Shown: piece by piece, positions 1-4,777 of the stretch
Position numbering within the stretch: the first letter of the stretch is position 1
Layout: every line of letters begins with the position of its first letter
Assembly: GCA_964648335.1 (NCBI GenBank)
Contig: CAZYLZ010000018.1
Coordinates: 1-21,157 of the forward strand
Origin: CAZYLZ01 sp964648335
Lineage (GTDB): Bacteria > Patescibacteriota > Minisyncoccia > Phycocordibacterales > UBA2100
Direction: 5' to 3'
Length of the DNA: 21,157 nucleotides
Position numbers and translations under genes: made by a program
Notes under the pieces: model-generated
Databases searched by the model: none
Told to the model about the DNA's origin: nothing
The model's input: the letters and a program-made list of their open reading frames with translations, nothing else

Positions 1-143
1 GTTCACTCTATGCGGTTTCCCCCCTCAGAAATCTTCGGATCAAAGGTTGCTAGGCACCTCCCCGAAGCGTATCGCCGCCATGCCACGTCTTTCATCGCCA
101 TCTTGAGTCTAGGCATCCTCCGTACGCCCTTACCAGAATCTCC
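1..143 (-). rRNA. rrl: 23S ribosomal RNA, 5' end (partial, runs off left edge)
   Basis: Read on the minus strand, this stretch matches the conserved 5' domain of bacterial 23S rRNA: GGGCGTACGGAGGATGCC, then GGCGATGAAAGACGTGG, then GATCCGAAGATTTCTGA and GGGGAAACCG, in the order and spacing known from E. coli 23S (GCGUACACGGUGGAUGCC, GGCGAUGAAGGACGUG, GGGGAAACCC). Only about the first 140 nt are present; the gene continues beyond base 1. The mature 5' end is estimated near 140-145 by counting back from the GCGTAC block and is not exact. The gene to its upstream side is a protein gene, not a 16S rRNA. A short reading frame over these bases is spurious. Confidence 0.93.
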
Positions 144-158
144 CATCAGGAGTTCTGG
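133..158 (-). other. Hairpin across the 23S 5' boundary
   Basis: CCAGAA (133-138) pairs with TTCTGG (153-158) and CTCC (140-143) with GGAG (149-152). The stem overlaps the bases expected to start the mature 23S, so it could be a processing signal or compete with helix 1 of the rRNA. Function is inferred from position only. Confidence 0.5.
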
Positions 159-170
159 GAACCGCGCTGT

Positions 171-210
171 ATCCCCTGCTGCGTTACATTTTTTATAACA
201 CAGCGGGGAT
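171..210 (-). other. Long hairpin in the 23S leader
   Basis: On the minus strand ATCCCCGCTG and GTGTTA pair with TAACGC and CAGC-A-GGGGAT, giving a stem of about 15 bp with one bulge and one G-T pair around an A-rich loop. It sits about 30 nt before the 23S start, where ribosomal RNA precursors often carry RNase III-type processing stems. There is no U-tract to make it a terminator in the 23S direction. Confidence 0.55.
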
Positions 211-487
211 TATATTAGTTTGATTCGATTACGTTGCAGTCCGGATTCTACTCGGACTGCATTGTGTTGCTCGCCTATCTGCATCTCTGCAGACAGGTTT
301 GTGATGATACTTTTTTGTCACAACCACGGAAATGGTTGTGACTACCTGTTTTGCCAGTACCTCTTTCGAGGCACCAGCGTTGATTTATTTTCATGTTTAA
401 GCTCGACCTCGCAATTGCTTGCAGGGCCGAACCTCGTTTCTCGCTCTATTAGAAATGTCAAAGGCCACGCTACCTATGTTGCGTGGC
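211..487 (-). other. Hairpin-rich 23S leader, no gene seen
   Basis: No credible coding frame and no tRNA is visible here. The stretch holds a series of perfect or near-perfect short hairpins: 236-260 (GCAGTCCG arms), 274-297 (CCTGTCTGCA / TGCAGATAGG, GAGA loop on the minus strand), 318-343 (GTCACAACCA arms), 358-374 (GTGCCTC-GAAA-GAGGTAC, a GNRA tetraloop on the minus strand) and 464-487 (GCCACGC arms). The GNRA loop argues that the minus strand is the transcribed one, consistent with a leader to the 23S gene. Confidence 0.55.
454..465 (-). promoter_or_regulatory. boxA-like antitermination site before 23S
   Basis: The minus strand reads GCCTTTGACATT, close to boxA sequences of rRNA leaders (TGCTCTTTaACA / CTTTGACATT type) that load NusB/S10 to make rRNA transcription resistant to termination. 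It directly follows hairpin 464-487. A TTGACA inside it could also be read as a -35 box, but no good -10 box follows at the right distance. Confidence 0.4.
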
Positions 488-489
488 AC

Positions 490-512
490 GAAAAAAGCCG
501 CTGTTAGGCGGC
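490..512 (-). terminator. Intrinsic terminator inside the 23S leader
   Basis: On the minus strand GCCGC-CTAACA-GCGGC is followed by six T residues (491-496), a standard Rho-independent terminator. It lies about 70-90 nt after the start predicted from promoter 590-617 and before the boxA-like site. It could end a small RNA, or act as an attenuator that antitermination must overcome to reach 23S. Confidence 0.65.
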
Positions 513-583
513 TCGGTGGCGACAGGTTTCCCTATCGCTATCGAGCACGCTTGTAGCTACTTTCTGTGTGCAACATAAGTACG
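490..583 (-). ncRNA. Possible small structured RNA or attenuated leader
   Basis: The unit between the promoter at 590-617 and the terminator at 490-512 has no reading frame but has RNA-like structure. GCGATAGG and CCTGTCGC close a GAAA tetraloop (517-536), enclosed by a CTCG/CGAG outer stem, and GCAC/GTGC arms enclose another arm nearer the 5' end. TATGTTGC near the 5' end (570-577) is complementary to GCAACATA in the loop of the hairpin just past the terminator (475-482). I do not recognise it as RNase P, tmRNA, SRP, 6S or tRNA. It may simply be the rRNA leader rather than a separate RNA. Confidence 0.4.
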
Positions 584-589
584 AAGGGG

Positions 590-617
590 AGTATACACCC
601 TGGTTTTACGCCGTCAA
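590..617 (-). promoter_or_regulatory. Sigma70-type promoter toward 23S
   Basis: Minus strand TTGACG (612-617), 16-nt spacer, TATACT (590-595), one of the best promoter matches in the window. Start of transcription is expected near 583. It reads through the hairpin-rich leader toward the 23S gene. Confidence 0.65.
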
Positions 618-618
618 T

Positions 619-669
619 AGGGGGACATCGCATACCCGGTTTCCCCTTGGAAAGCCAGGTATATCCCCT
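619..669 (-). other. Compound long hairpin upstream of the 23S promoter
   Basis: On the minus strand three stacked stems form one rod: AGGGGA/TCCCCCT, ATACC/GGTAT and GG-C-TTTCC/GGAAACC. It lies between the terminator of the preceding gene and the -35 box of promoter 590-617, has no U-tract and no reading frame. Function unknown. Confidence 0.45.
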
Positions 670-687
670 CACCTCCGCACCTGCCTT

Positions 688-726
688 CCACTAAAAAACC
701 GCCCACATAGGGCGGTTTTTTAGTGG
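688..726. terminator. Bidirectional terminator after the MscS-like gene
   Basis: CCACTAAAAAACCGCCC and GGGCGGTTTTTTAGTGG form a long perfect stem with A-tract and T-tract on opposite arms, so it can end transcription on either strand. It lies 13 bp past the stop codon of the 739-1428 gene. Confidence 0.85.
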
Positions 727-738
727 AAAATCTGTAGA

Positions 739-1428
739 CTAGCGACCGTGAGCAATCTCGCCACGGATCTTCTCGATGTAGTCTGCGGCAGCCTTCTGCC
801 CTCCCAAACCGAACGAGAGGCCAAACGCCAAGGATGCGGCGATGGTGACTCCGGTAAAGAAGGTCTGGATGAGAGACGGTGCGATACCAAGCTGCTGCAG
901 TGCGGTCAGAACCGCTAGTATCCAGATAGCCCACTTGGTTATAGAGCTCAAGAGGTTTACCGAATGCGAACCTGCTGCACGTGCGGTACCTGCGACAAAT
1001 CCCTTTGCGACCTCGCCGATGAATGCCGCGAACAAGAGTATGAGGACCGCTGCGATGACGCGAGGGATATAGAGCAAGACGACGGTCTCCAGGAATACGG
1101 TCACCTCCGAGAGATGGAGCCATTCGAGAGAAGCGAGGAGGAAGACCGACACGATAAACCACTTTACGAGTTCGCCGAGAAAGCGGCCCATGTTGAGGCG
1201 GAAGCCCGAGCGCGCCAAGAGCTCTTCGAGACCTACGTTCTTGAGCATGTGGTCGACCTTGAGCGCCTTGACCAGCTGCGAGATGATGCTGCCCAAGATG
1301 GAGCCCACAAGCCATCCGATGATAAAGATAAGTATGGCGAAGATGATGTTCGGCAAGAATGTGATCACTGCGTACCACAGATCCTGGAACGACCGAGAGA
1401 ATACCGCCGCCCACGAATTGACTACCAT
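739..1428 (-). CDS. Small MscS/CmpX-like membrane protein (TM-helix repeat family)
   Basis: A 229-residue, almost entirely hydrophobic protein with about five membrane segments near residues 21-50, 88-105, 113-140, 160-180 and 186-212. The last segment, rich in Ala/Gly and ending in LSFGLGGQKAAADYI, resembles the pore-lining TM3 of MscS channels and the conserved TM-helix repeat proteins (CmpX type). The cytosolic beta domain of true MscS is missing, since the protein stops about 15 residues after the pore-like helix. It probably sits in the cytoplasmic membrane and may act in osmotic stress, but channel activity is inferred. The ATG at 1428 has no Shine-Dalgarno. A TATACT box lies at 1459-1464. 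A longer overlapping frame on the same strand (614-1414) is a shadow. Confidence 0.85.
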   Translation of the reverse strand: MVVNSWAAVFSRSFQDLWYAVITFLPNIIFAILIFIIGWLVGSILGSIISQLVKALKVDHMLKNVGLEELLARSGFRLNMGRFLGELVKWFIVSVFLLASLEWLHLSEVTVFLETVVLLYIPRVIAAVLILLFAAFIGEVAKGFVAGTARAAGSHSVNLLSSITKWAIWILAVLTALQQLGIAPSLIQTFFTGVTIAASLAFGLSFGLGGQKAAADYIEKIRGEIAHGR

Positions 1429-1458
1429 GTTGTTAATGAATTAAGTGCTATTTAAAAA

Positions 1459-1464
1459 AGTATA
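1459..1464 (-). promoter_or_regulatory. -10 box for the MscS-like gene
   Basis: TATACT on the minus strand, about 30 nt before the ATG. Directly upstream is the inverted repeat TCGCT-TGTCG-AGCGA (1467-1481), which could be an operator. No good -35 box is visible. Confidence 0.35.
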
Positions 1465-1534
1465 GGTCGCTCGACAAGCGATTTCCTGTACCAAAATGAT
1501 AGCACCGTGCGCTCTGATATGCCGCTGAAGCGGT

Positions 1535-2149
1535 TCAGGTCTGTGGATAGGACTTTGCACGCAGTTTGCGCGGCTCGAGGGCAAAAAGACCCAAGGTGTC
1601 CAAAAGTACCTGATGCGGGCGCTCTATGATGTCGCGGATGAGCCGGTCGTTCACGGCTTTGCGATAGCGAAATTCTTGTATGGTGAAGGTGGCGTATCGG
1701 AGCTCGGATCCCACGAACGACTCGAGAGAACGCAAAGCTACCGCAAGCTTTTTGTCGTCGAACTTGTCGCCGATGAGGGTTATGTCGAGCGCGGTCGTCG
1801 AGTCGTCCGAGAACACTCCCCCGATGATGATGCAGTGCATCTTCCCCACCTTTTTGAGCGCGCGCAAGACCTCCTCGCGCTTCCCTGGCGCCGTCTCGCT
1901 CACGAACGTGCGCAGCGGTATGAAATATTTGAATTCGGTGTCGACGGTCCAGCTCTTCGGCTTGACCTTCTTCTTAAGCAGGCCGAGCTTGGCAAAGAAG
2001 TTGAGCTCGACTGCGACCTTGAGAGGCGGGATATGAAGCGCGTTGCCAGCTGATGACGGCGTGATCGCTTCGTTCGGGTGTAACAGGGCAAAGCGGAGTA
2101 CTTTTGCCCGCACGCCATCGTTCAGTAACTGTTCCAGGAAATCGGCCAT
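1535..2149 (-). CDS. Winged-helix protein with nucleotidyltransferase-like domain
   Basis: A 204-residue protein. Residues 1-78 look like a winged helix (helix-rich start, then PPLKVAVELNFFAKLGLLKK as recognition region, then a wing and a FIPLR strand). Residues 100-180 resemble the MNT-type nucleotidyltransferase fold: IIIGGVFSDD, then LDITLIGD, then EFRYRKAVNDRLIRDII. This two-domain layout recurs in Parcubacteria and is usually annotated as a transcriptional regulator. The GS..R motif of active enzymes is replaced by GGVFSDD, so catalysis is doubtful. It is divergent from the receiver-like gene at 2242, with under 100 bp between them. An extended -10 box ends 6 nt before the ATG, and no Shine-Dalgarno is present. 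Confidence 0.75.
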   Translation of the reverse strand: MADFLEQLLNDGVRAKVLRFALLHPNEAITPSSAGNALHIPPLKVAVELNFFAKLGLLKKKVKPKSWTVDTEFKYFIPLRTFVSETAPGKREEVLRALKKVGKMHCIIIGGVFSDDSTTALDITLIGDKFDDKKLAVALRSLESFVGSELRYATFTIQEFRYRKAVNDRLIRDIIERPHQVLLDTLGLFALEPRKLRAKSYPQT

Positions 2150-2155
2150 GCGCGC

Positions 2156-2163
2156 ATGATATC
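2156..2163 (-). promoter_or_regulatory. Extended -10 box right before the 2149 start
   Basis: TGATATCAT on the minus strand, a TGn-TATCAT extended -10. Only six bases separate it from the ATG, which predicts a leaderless message. No -35 match was found. Confidence 0.35.
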
Positions 2164-2176
2164 ACAAAACAGGTTG

Positions 2177-2205
2177 TTGACTCACGTTGGTTACGGTGGT
2201 TTACT
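2177..2205 (+). promoter_or_regulatory. Promoter of the receiver-like gene
   Basis: TTGACT (2177-2182), 17-nt spacer, TTTACT (2200-2205). Start expected near 2212, leaving about 30 nt of leader with the Shine-Dalgarno at 2227-2237. Confidence 0.5.
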
Positions 2206-2241
2206 CGTGGCAGGTACGACAGAAACAAAAGGAGAGGTATC

Positions 2242-2643
2242 GTGAACATGCGCGTGCTACTACTGGCGAGAAATTTGCGTGCTAATCAGCAAATCACAGA
2301 CAGTCTCTACAGAACCGGAGTCAATAAAGTGGTTTGGGCGACCGATCCTGTCCGGCTTAACATCGACGAAAATCTCTCACATTTTGACGTTATAGTCGTG
2401 AGCGACACCTACTGCAGCAACGGACGCGACACCGCTCGACTTGTCCGCTCGATTCGGAAAATTTTCGCGGGGCCGATGATCGCTTTCGTCGAATTCGCCA
2501 CCAATGAAGGCCCGTTCGCCTGTCAGGTCGCCGGATGCAACTTTGTCGTAGAGCGCTCTCAAGATACAGCCGAAGCGCTTTGCACGTTGATCCCGAAGAT
2601 CTGCGAGGAACTCGCGCGGGAGCACCAGAAGGAGCCCGCGTAG
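2242..2643 (+). CDS. Degenerate response-regulator receiver-domain protein
   Basis: Starting at the GTG at 2242, seven bases after GGAG within AAAAGGAGAGG, this gives 133 residues. An upstream in-frame ATG at 2104 lies in the divergent gene and is not used; an ATG at 2248 is an alternative with poorer spacing. The fold pattern is CheY-like: MRVLLLARN first strand, FDVIVVSD third strand with Asp55 at the phosphoacceptor place, MIAFVEFA fourth strand, GCNFVVER fifth strand. The acidic pair after strand 1 and the Lys after strand 5 are missing, so normal phosphorylation is unlikely. There is no output domain. It stands alone, followed by a hairpin at 2656-2679. Role unknown. Confidence 0.7.
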   Translation: MNMRVLLLARNLRANQQITDSLYRTGVNKVVWATDPVRLNIDENLSHFDVIVVSDTYCSNGRDTARLVRSIRKIFAGPMIAFVEFATNEGPFACQVAGCNFVVERSQDTAEALCTLIPKICEELAREHQKEPA

Positions 2644-2655
2644 GCGCCAACGAAA

Positions 2656-2679
2656 ACAGCCCCGCTCACGCGGGGCTGT
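2656..2679. terminator. Terminator after the receiver-like gene
   Basis: ACAGCCCCGC-TCAC-GCGGGGCTGT is a perfect 10-bp stem 12 bp past the stop codon, followed by AATCTTTTA on the plus strand and by TTTTC on the minus strand, so it can serve both converging units. Confidence 0.7.
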
Positions 2680-2687
2680 AATCTTTT

Positions 2688-2886
2688 ACTTTGAATTACT
2701 TCAAAGTTACCGGAAAAGAAACTTTTCCACCAGCCGAGGCGAAGCGCCTCTTTGAGAACCCACGGTTCTCAACAAAGAAAATCCGCCAGTGGGCGGATTT
2801 TCTTCTGCTCTCCTCCACGGGAAACTACTGTTTCCCGACCCCTTCCCGAGCCGGCGAGTAACTTTGAAGCTTACTTCAAAGTTACT
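2688..2886. repeat. Array of seven perfect hairpins with duplicated rplL tail
   Basis: Seven inverted repeats follow each other: 2688-2707 (ACTTTGAA arms), 2712-2728 (GGAAAAG), 2736-2750 (GAGGCG), 2754-2770 (GAGAACC), 2775-2804 (13-bp stem ending in ATCCGCC), 2818-2837 (CGGGAAAC) and 2857-2886 (13-bp arms AGTAACTTTGAAG). The first and last are copies of each other: the 15-mer TTACTTCAAAGTTAC occurs at 2696-2710 and again at 2871-2885, where it encodes the last residues and stop of rplL. Read on the minus strand, 2696-2740 would encode an L7/L12-like tail, GGKVSFPVTLK plus stop. The block looks like a partly duplicated gene end in the 3' untranslated region. Confidence 0.75.
2775..2804. terminator. 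Likely terminator of rplJ-rplL
   Basis: A 13-bp stem with AAAATCCGCC/GGCGGATTTT core. On the minus strand it is followed by TTTTCTTT, making it the best intrinsic terminator within the hairpin array downstream of rplL. Confidence 0.7.
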
Positions 2887-3287
2887 TTTCCGCCAGCTTC
2901 CTCGATCTTCTTCTTCCAGTTCTCAGCGTCCTCCTTCTTCATTCCCTCCTTGAGAACCTTCGGAGCAGATTCGACTGCTGCCTTGGCCTCAGCGAGGCCC
3001 AATCCGAAAGCTTCTTTGACTGCCTTGATGACTGCAATCTTCTGAGCACCTGCGTCTACGAGTTCGAAGGTGAACTCAGACTTCTCTTCTGCTGCCGGTC
3101 CTGCTGCTGCGGCTGGTCCTGCGACTGCTGCAGCCGAGACGCCGAACTTCTTCTCGAAGACCTTCACGAGCTCATTGAGCTCCATGACGGTAAGCTTCTC
3201 AATCTTCTCTACGAAGTCCTTAAAGTGTGCTGGTACCTCGACCTCAGCTTCTGCTGGAGCCGCGACCTGTGCTGTTGTTTCGTCCAT
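2871..3287 (-). CDS. rplL: Ribosomal protein bL12 (L7/L12)
   Basis: 138 residues against about 121 in E. coli. The C-terminal domain (about 70-138) is typical, with VDAGAQKIAVIKAVKEAFGLGLAEAK and VLKEGMKKEDAENWKKKIEEAGGKV in sequence (shown here as two separate blocks). The Ala/Gly/Pro hinge spans about 51-68 and the dimerisation helices about 22-50 (ELNELVKVFEKKFGVSA). The extra length is an acidic, Ala-rich N-terminal extension of about 20 residues. L12 forms the ribosomal stalk with L10 and recruits GTPase factors. It lies 34 bp after rplJ in one operon and has no Shine-Dalgarno. Its stop codon sits in the loop of a perfect 13-bp inverted repeat, so the last codons are part of a hairpin. 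Confidence 0.95.
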   Translation of the reverse strand: MDETTAQVAAPAEAEVEVPAHFKDFVEKIEKLTVMELNELVKVFEKKFGVSAAAVAGPAAAAGPAAEEKSEFTFELVDAGAQKIAVIKAVKEAFGLGLAEAKAAVESAPKVLKEGMKKEDAENWKKKIEEAGGKVTLK

Positions 3288-3321
3288 AATGTGTAGGTAA
3301 TTTGATTAATTGATCTGTGCC

Positions 3322-3828
3322 TTACGCCTTCTTCTCTGCGATCTGGCCCAGGGCTACTGCCATGCGCTGTATCGGCGAGTTCAAGATATTGACGAACATA
3401 CCACGCAAGACCTGCATCGGCGGGATCGTTGCGATCTCGTTCATCTTAGGTCCGTCCATGAGCTTGCCTTCGAACACGCCGCCAACGATAGTGAAGCGGT
3501 CCGCAGTAAACTCTTTGACGAAGTCGTATGCGGTTCGAGCCGGCGCCGACGGATCTTTCAATCCCTCGAGACCGTATATGAGCGCGACTTCACCGTCCAT
3601 GACAGGGGTCACCTCCTTGCCTGCAACCGCAGACTCGGCAAGCGCCTTCTGGATGAGTGTCTTCTTGGCAACGAAGTACTTGATGCCTTCGGCGCGGAAC
3701 TTATTGCGCATTGCGCTCTCGTCCTTGACCGTGATCTTGGTAAAGCGTACGAAGACCGAAGATGGCGCCTTAAACGCACCCTCGAGCTTCTTCAATATCT
3801 CCTCTTTCTGCTGTCGTGTTTTTGCCAT
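3322..3828 (-). CDS. rplJ: Ribosomal protein uL10
   Basis: 168 residues, the usual bacterial L10 length. The N-terminal rRNA-binding domain carries KLEGAFKAPSSVFVRFTKI and the KYFVAKKTLIQKAL stretch typical of the family. The C-terminal helix (about 135-168, PPMQVLRGMFVNILNSPIQR then MAVALGQIAEKK) is where L12 dimers dock. Together with L12 it forms the stalk base of the 50S subunit. A promoter and structured leader lie directly upstream. The usual neighbours rplK-rplA and rpoB are absent on both sides: a small membrane gene and pilin lie upstream and a hairpin array downstream. The ATG lacks a Shine-Dalgarno. Confidence 0.95.
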   Translation of the reverse strand: MAKTRQQKEEILKKLEGAFKAPSSVFVRFTKITVKDESAMRNKFRAEGIKYFVAKKTLIQKALAESAVAGKEVTPVMDGEVALIYGLEGLKDPSAPARTAYDFVKEFTADRFTIVGGVFEGKLMDGPKMNEIATIPPMQVLRGMFVNILNSPIQRMAVALGQIAEKKA

Positions 3829-3855
3829 GATGTTTTTTCTGTTTCTAACGCAGAT

Positions 3856-3897
3856 TAGCTCGACCTTTATCCGTTATTAATCGGATCGGCCGAGCTA
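3856..3897 (-). promoter_or_regulatory. L10 leader hairpin (probable autoregulatory site)
   Basis: On the minus strand TAGCTCGGCC pairs with GGTCGAGCTA (one G-T pair) and ATCCG with CGGAT above an asymmetric internal loop containing AAA. In many bacteria the rplJL leader carries such a bulged stem bound by the L10-L12 complex to repress translation. Position, 28 nt before the rplJ ATG, and the asymmetric loop fit that role. The specific kink-turn is not proven. Confidence 0.5.
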
Positions 3898-3998
3898 GTC
3901 CAAAAAAGGAGTAGTCGTATGACCTCGGTAAGCTTTCCCGCCATCTCTGGCTCTGGGATTATGAGTTTCCTCGCTTACTGTCTCGGGCCGATGGATGC

Positions 3999-4026
3999 AT
4001 ACTACCCTATTTTTTATCTCCGTCAA
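3999..4026 (-). promoter_or_regulatory. Promoter of rplJ-rplL
   Basis: Minus strand TTGACG (4021-4026), 16-nt A-rich spacer, TAGTAT (3999-4004). It predicts a leader of about 165 nt before rplJ, unusually long for this window and consistent with leader-based control. Confidence 0.6.
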
Positions 4027-4038
4027 CCGTTCGTGTAG

Positions 4039-4230
4039 TTACCGCACCGTCGGAATCCCTAAGAGCTCTACCGGAACCCGTGCCTCGGCCGCTGCAGCAG
4101 CCATCTGCCGAGGCACCTCGATAGTGCGCGCGTAGTAATCTGCGCCAAAAATCACTGCAAACGAGAGTCCGATCATGAGCACAAAACCCAGAAGGAGCCG
4201 GAAAAAAGTGTCAGTAAAGTAGTCTTGCAC
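4039..4230 (-). CDS. Small single-pass membrane protein, unknown
   Basis: 63 residues from a GTG start 15 bp after the pilin stop codon on the same strand. Residues 9-30 form one strong membrane segment (FFRLLLGFVLMIGLSFAVIF), followed by a short charged and Ala-rich tail ending in VELLGIPTVR. No family is recognised and the Shine-Dalgarno is weak (GGGGCAA, 5-6 bases before the start). The tight spacing suggests cotranscription with the pilin. The coding nature rests on the hydrophobic pattern and context only. Confidence 0.5.
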   Translation of the reverse strand: MQDYFTDTFFRLLLGFVLMIGLSFAVIFGADYYARTIEVPRQMAAAAAEARVPVELLGIPTVR

Positions 4231-4245
4231 AAAGATTGCCCCGGC

Positions 4246-4707
4246 TTATACACCCATGTCGTATACCGGATCTGCGCCGTCAAAGTCAGCAGCGGAACCA
4301 GTGCAGACCGTTGCGCCGGTAGTGTCCATGTCCGAATCGAGTACTTTGTGATTGGTATCTTCGAGTGTGGCACCAATGTGGTAGTTGGTACAATCGTCCC
4401 CTGCTCCGATTCCTGCGTACTGGTAGTATGCACCCGTGATTGGGTCAATAGGTATGGCCGGCATGTACCCAGGAGTGATTATGGTACTGGTAGAGATCTC
4501 GTTCGGGAAGAGGCTCCCGTGATCATCGGCGTACAACGCGAGCGCGTTCTGAAGCTGCTTGATATCCGCCACTCGTCGCGTATCGCGACCCTTGACTCGT
4601 GCCGTATTGAGCGAAGCGAGTACCACAGACGAAAGGAGACCTATAATAGCAATCACTACGAGCAATTCGATGAGCGTAAACGCTCGAGTCCTCTGGTTAT
4701 TGGTCAT
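4246..4707 (-). CDS. Type IV pilin-like protein (GspG/PilA family)
   Basis: 153 residues with the class III prepilin signature at the start: a short basic leader (MTNNQRTRA), then FTLIELLVVIAIIGLLSSVV, with Glu at position 5 of the mature protein. The residue before the cleavage point is Ala9 rather than the usual Gly. The hydrophobic helix is followed by KGRDTRRVADIKQLQNALAL, common in pseudopilin/PulG-like proteins, and a globular part with two cysteines (106 and 135) that could form a D-region disulfide. It would be processed by a prepilin peptidase and assembled into a pilus or pseudopilus; no assembly genes are in the window. A TATACT box ends nine bases before the ATG, implying an almost leaderless mRNA. 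Confidence 0.9.
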   Translation of the reverse strand: MTNNQRTRAFTLIELLVVIAIIGLLSSVVLASLNTARVKGRDTRRVADIKQLQNALALYADDHGSLFPNEISTSTIITPGYMPAIPIDPITGAYYQYAGIGAGDDCTNYHIGATLEDTNHKVLDSDMDTTGATVCTGSAADFDGADPVYDMGV

Positions 4708-4716
4708 ATGCCCCTA

Positions 4717-4722
4717 AGTATA
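4717..4722 (-). promoter_or_regulatory. -10 box for the pilin gene
   Basis: TATACT on the minus strand, nine bases before the ATG. The transcript would start within about three bases of the start codon. No clear -35 box. Confidence 0.4.
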
Positions 4723-4777
4723 GAACAGCCGTATATGGCTCGCCTGTCCTTATACACAGGCACCTCCCCTTTTCTTT

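Noticed and set aside
220..507. 95-residue plus-strand frame in the 23S leader
   Set aside because: It crosses at least five hairpins and a terminator, is Cys/Ser/Leu-rich without pattern, and has no ribosome binding site.
210..600. tRNA or 5S rRNA in the 23S upstream region
   Set aside because: No GGTTCGAATC-like T-arm, no cloverleaf of the right size and no 5S consensus on either strand.
614..1414. 266-residue minus-strand frame overlapping the MscS-like gene in another frame
   Set aside because: It runs through the strong terminator at 688-726 and its composition (Arg/His/Gly-rich) is typical of an out-of-frame shadow.
964..1455. 163-residue plus-strand frame opposite the MscS-like gene
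   Set aside because: Highly charged shadow of a hydrophobic protein on the other strand, with no ribosome binding site or promoter; the minus-strand frame has clear membrane segments.
2688..2886. CRISPR array
   Set aside because: The hairpins differ in sequence; only the outermost two are related, so there is no repeat-spacer pattern.
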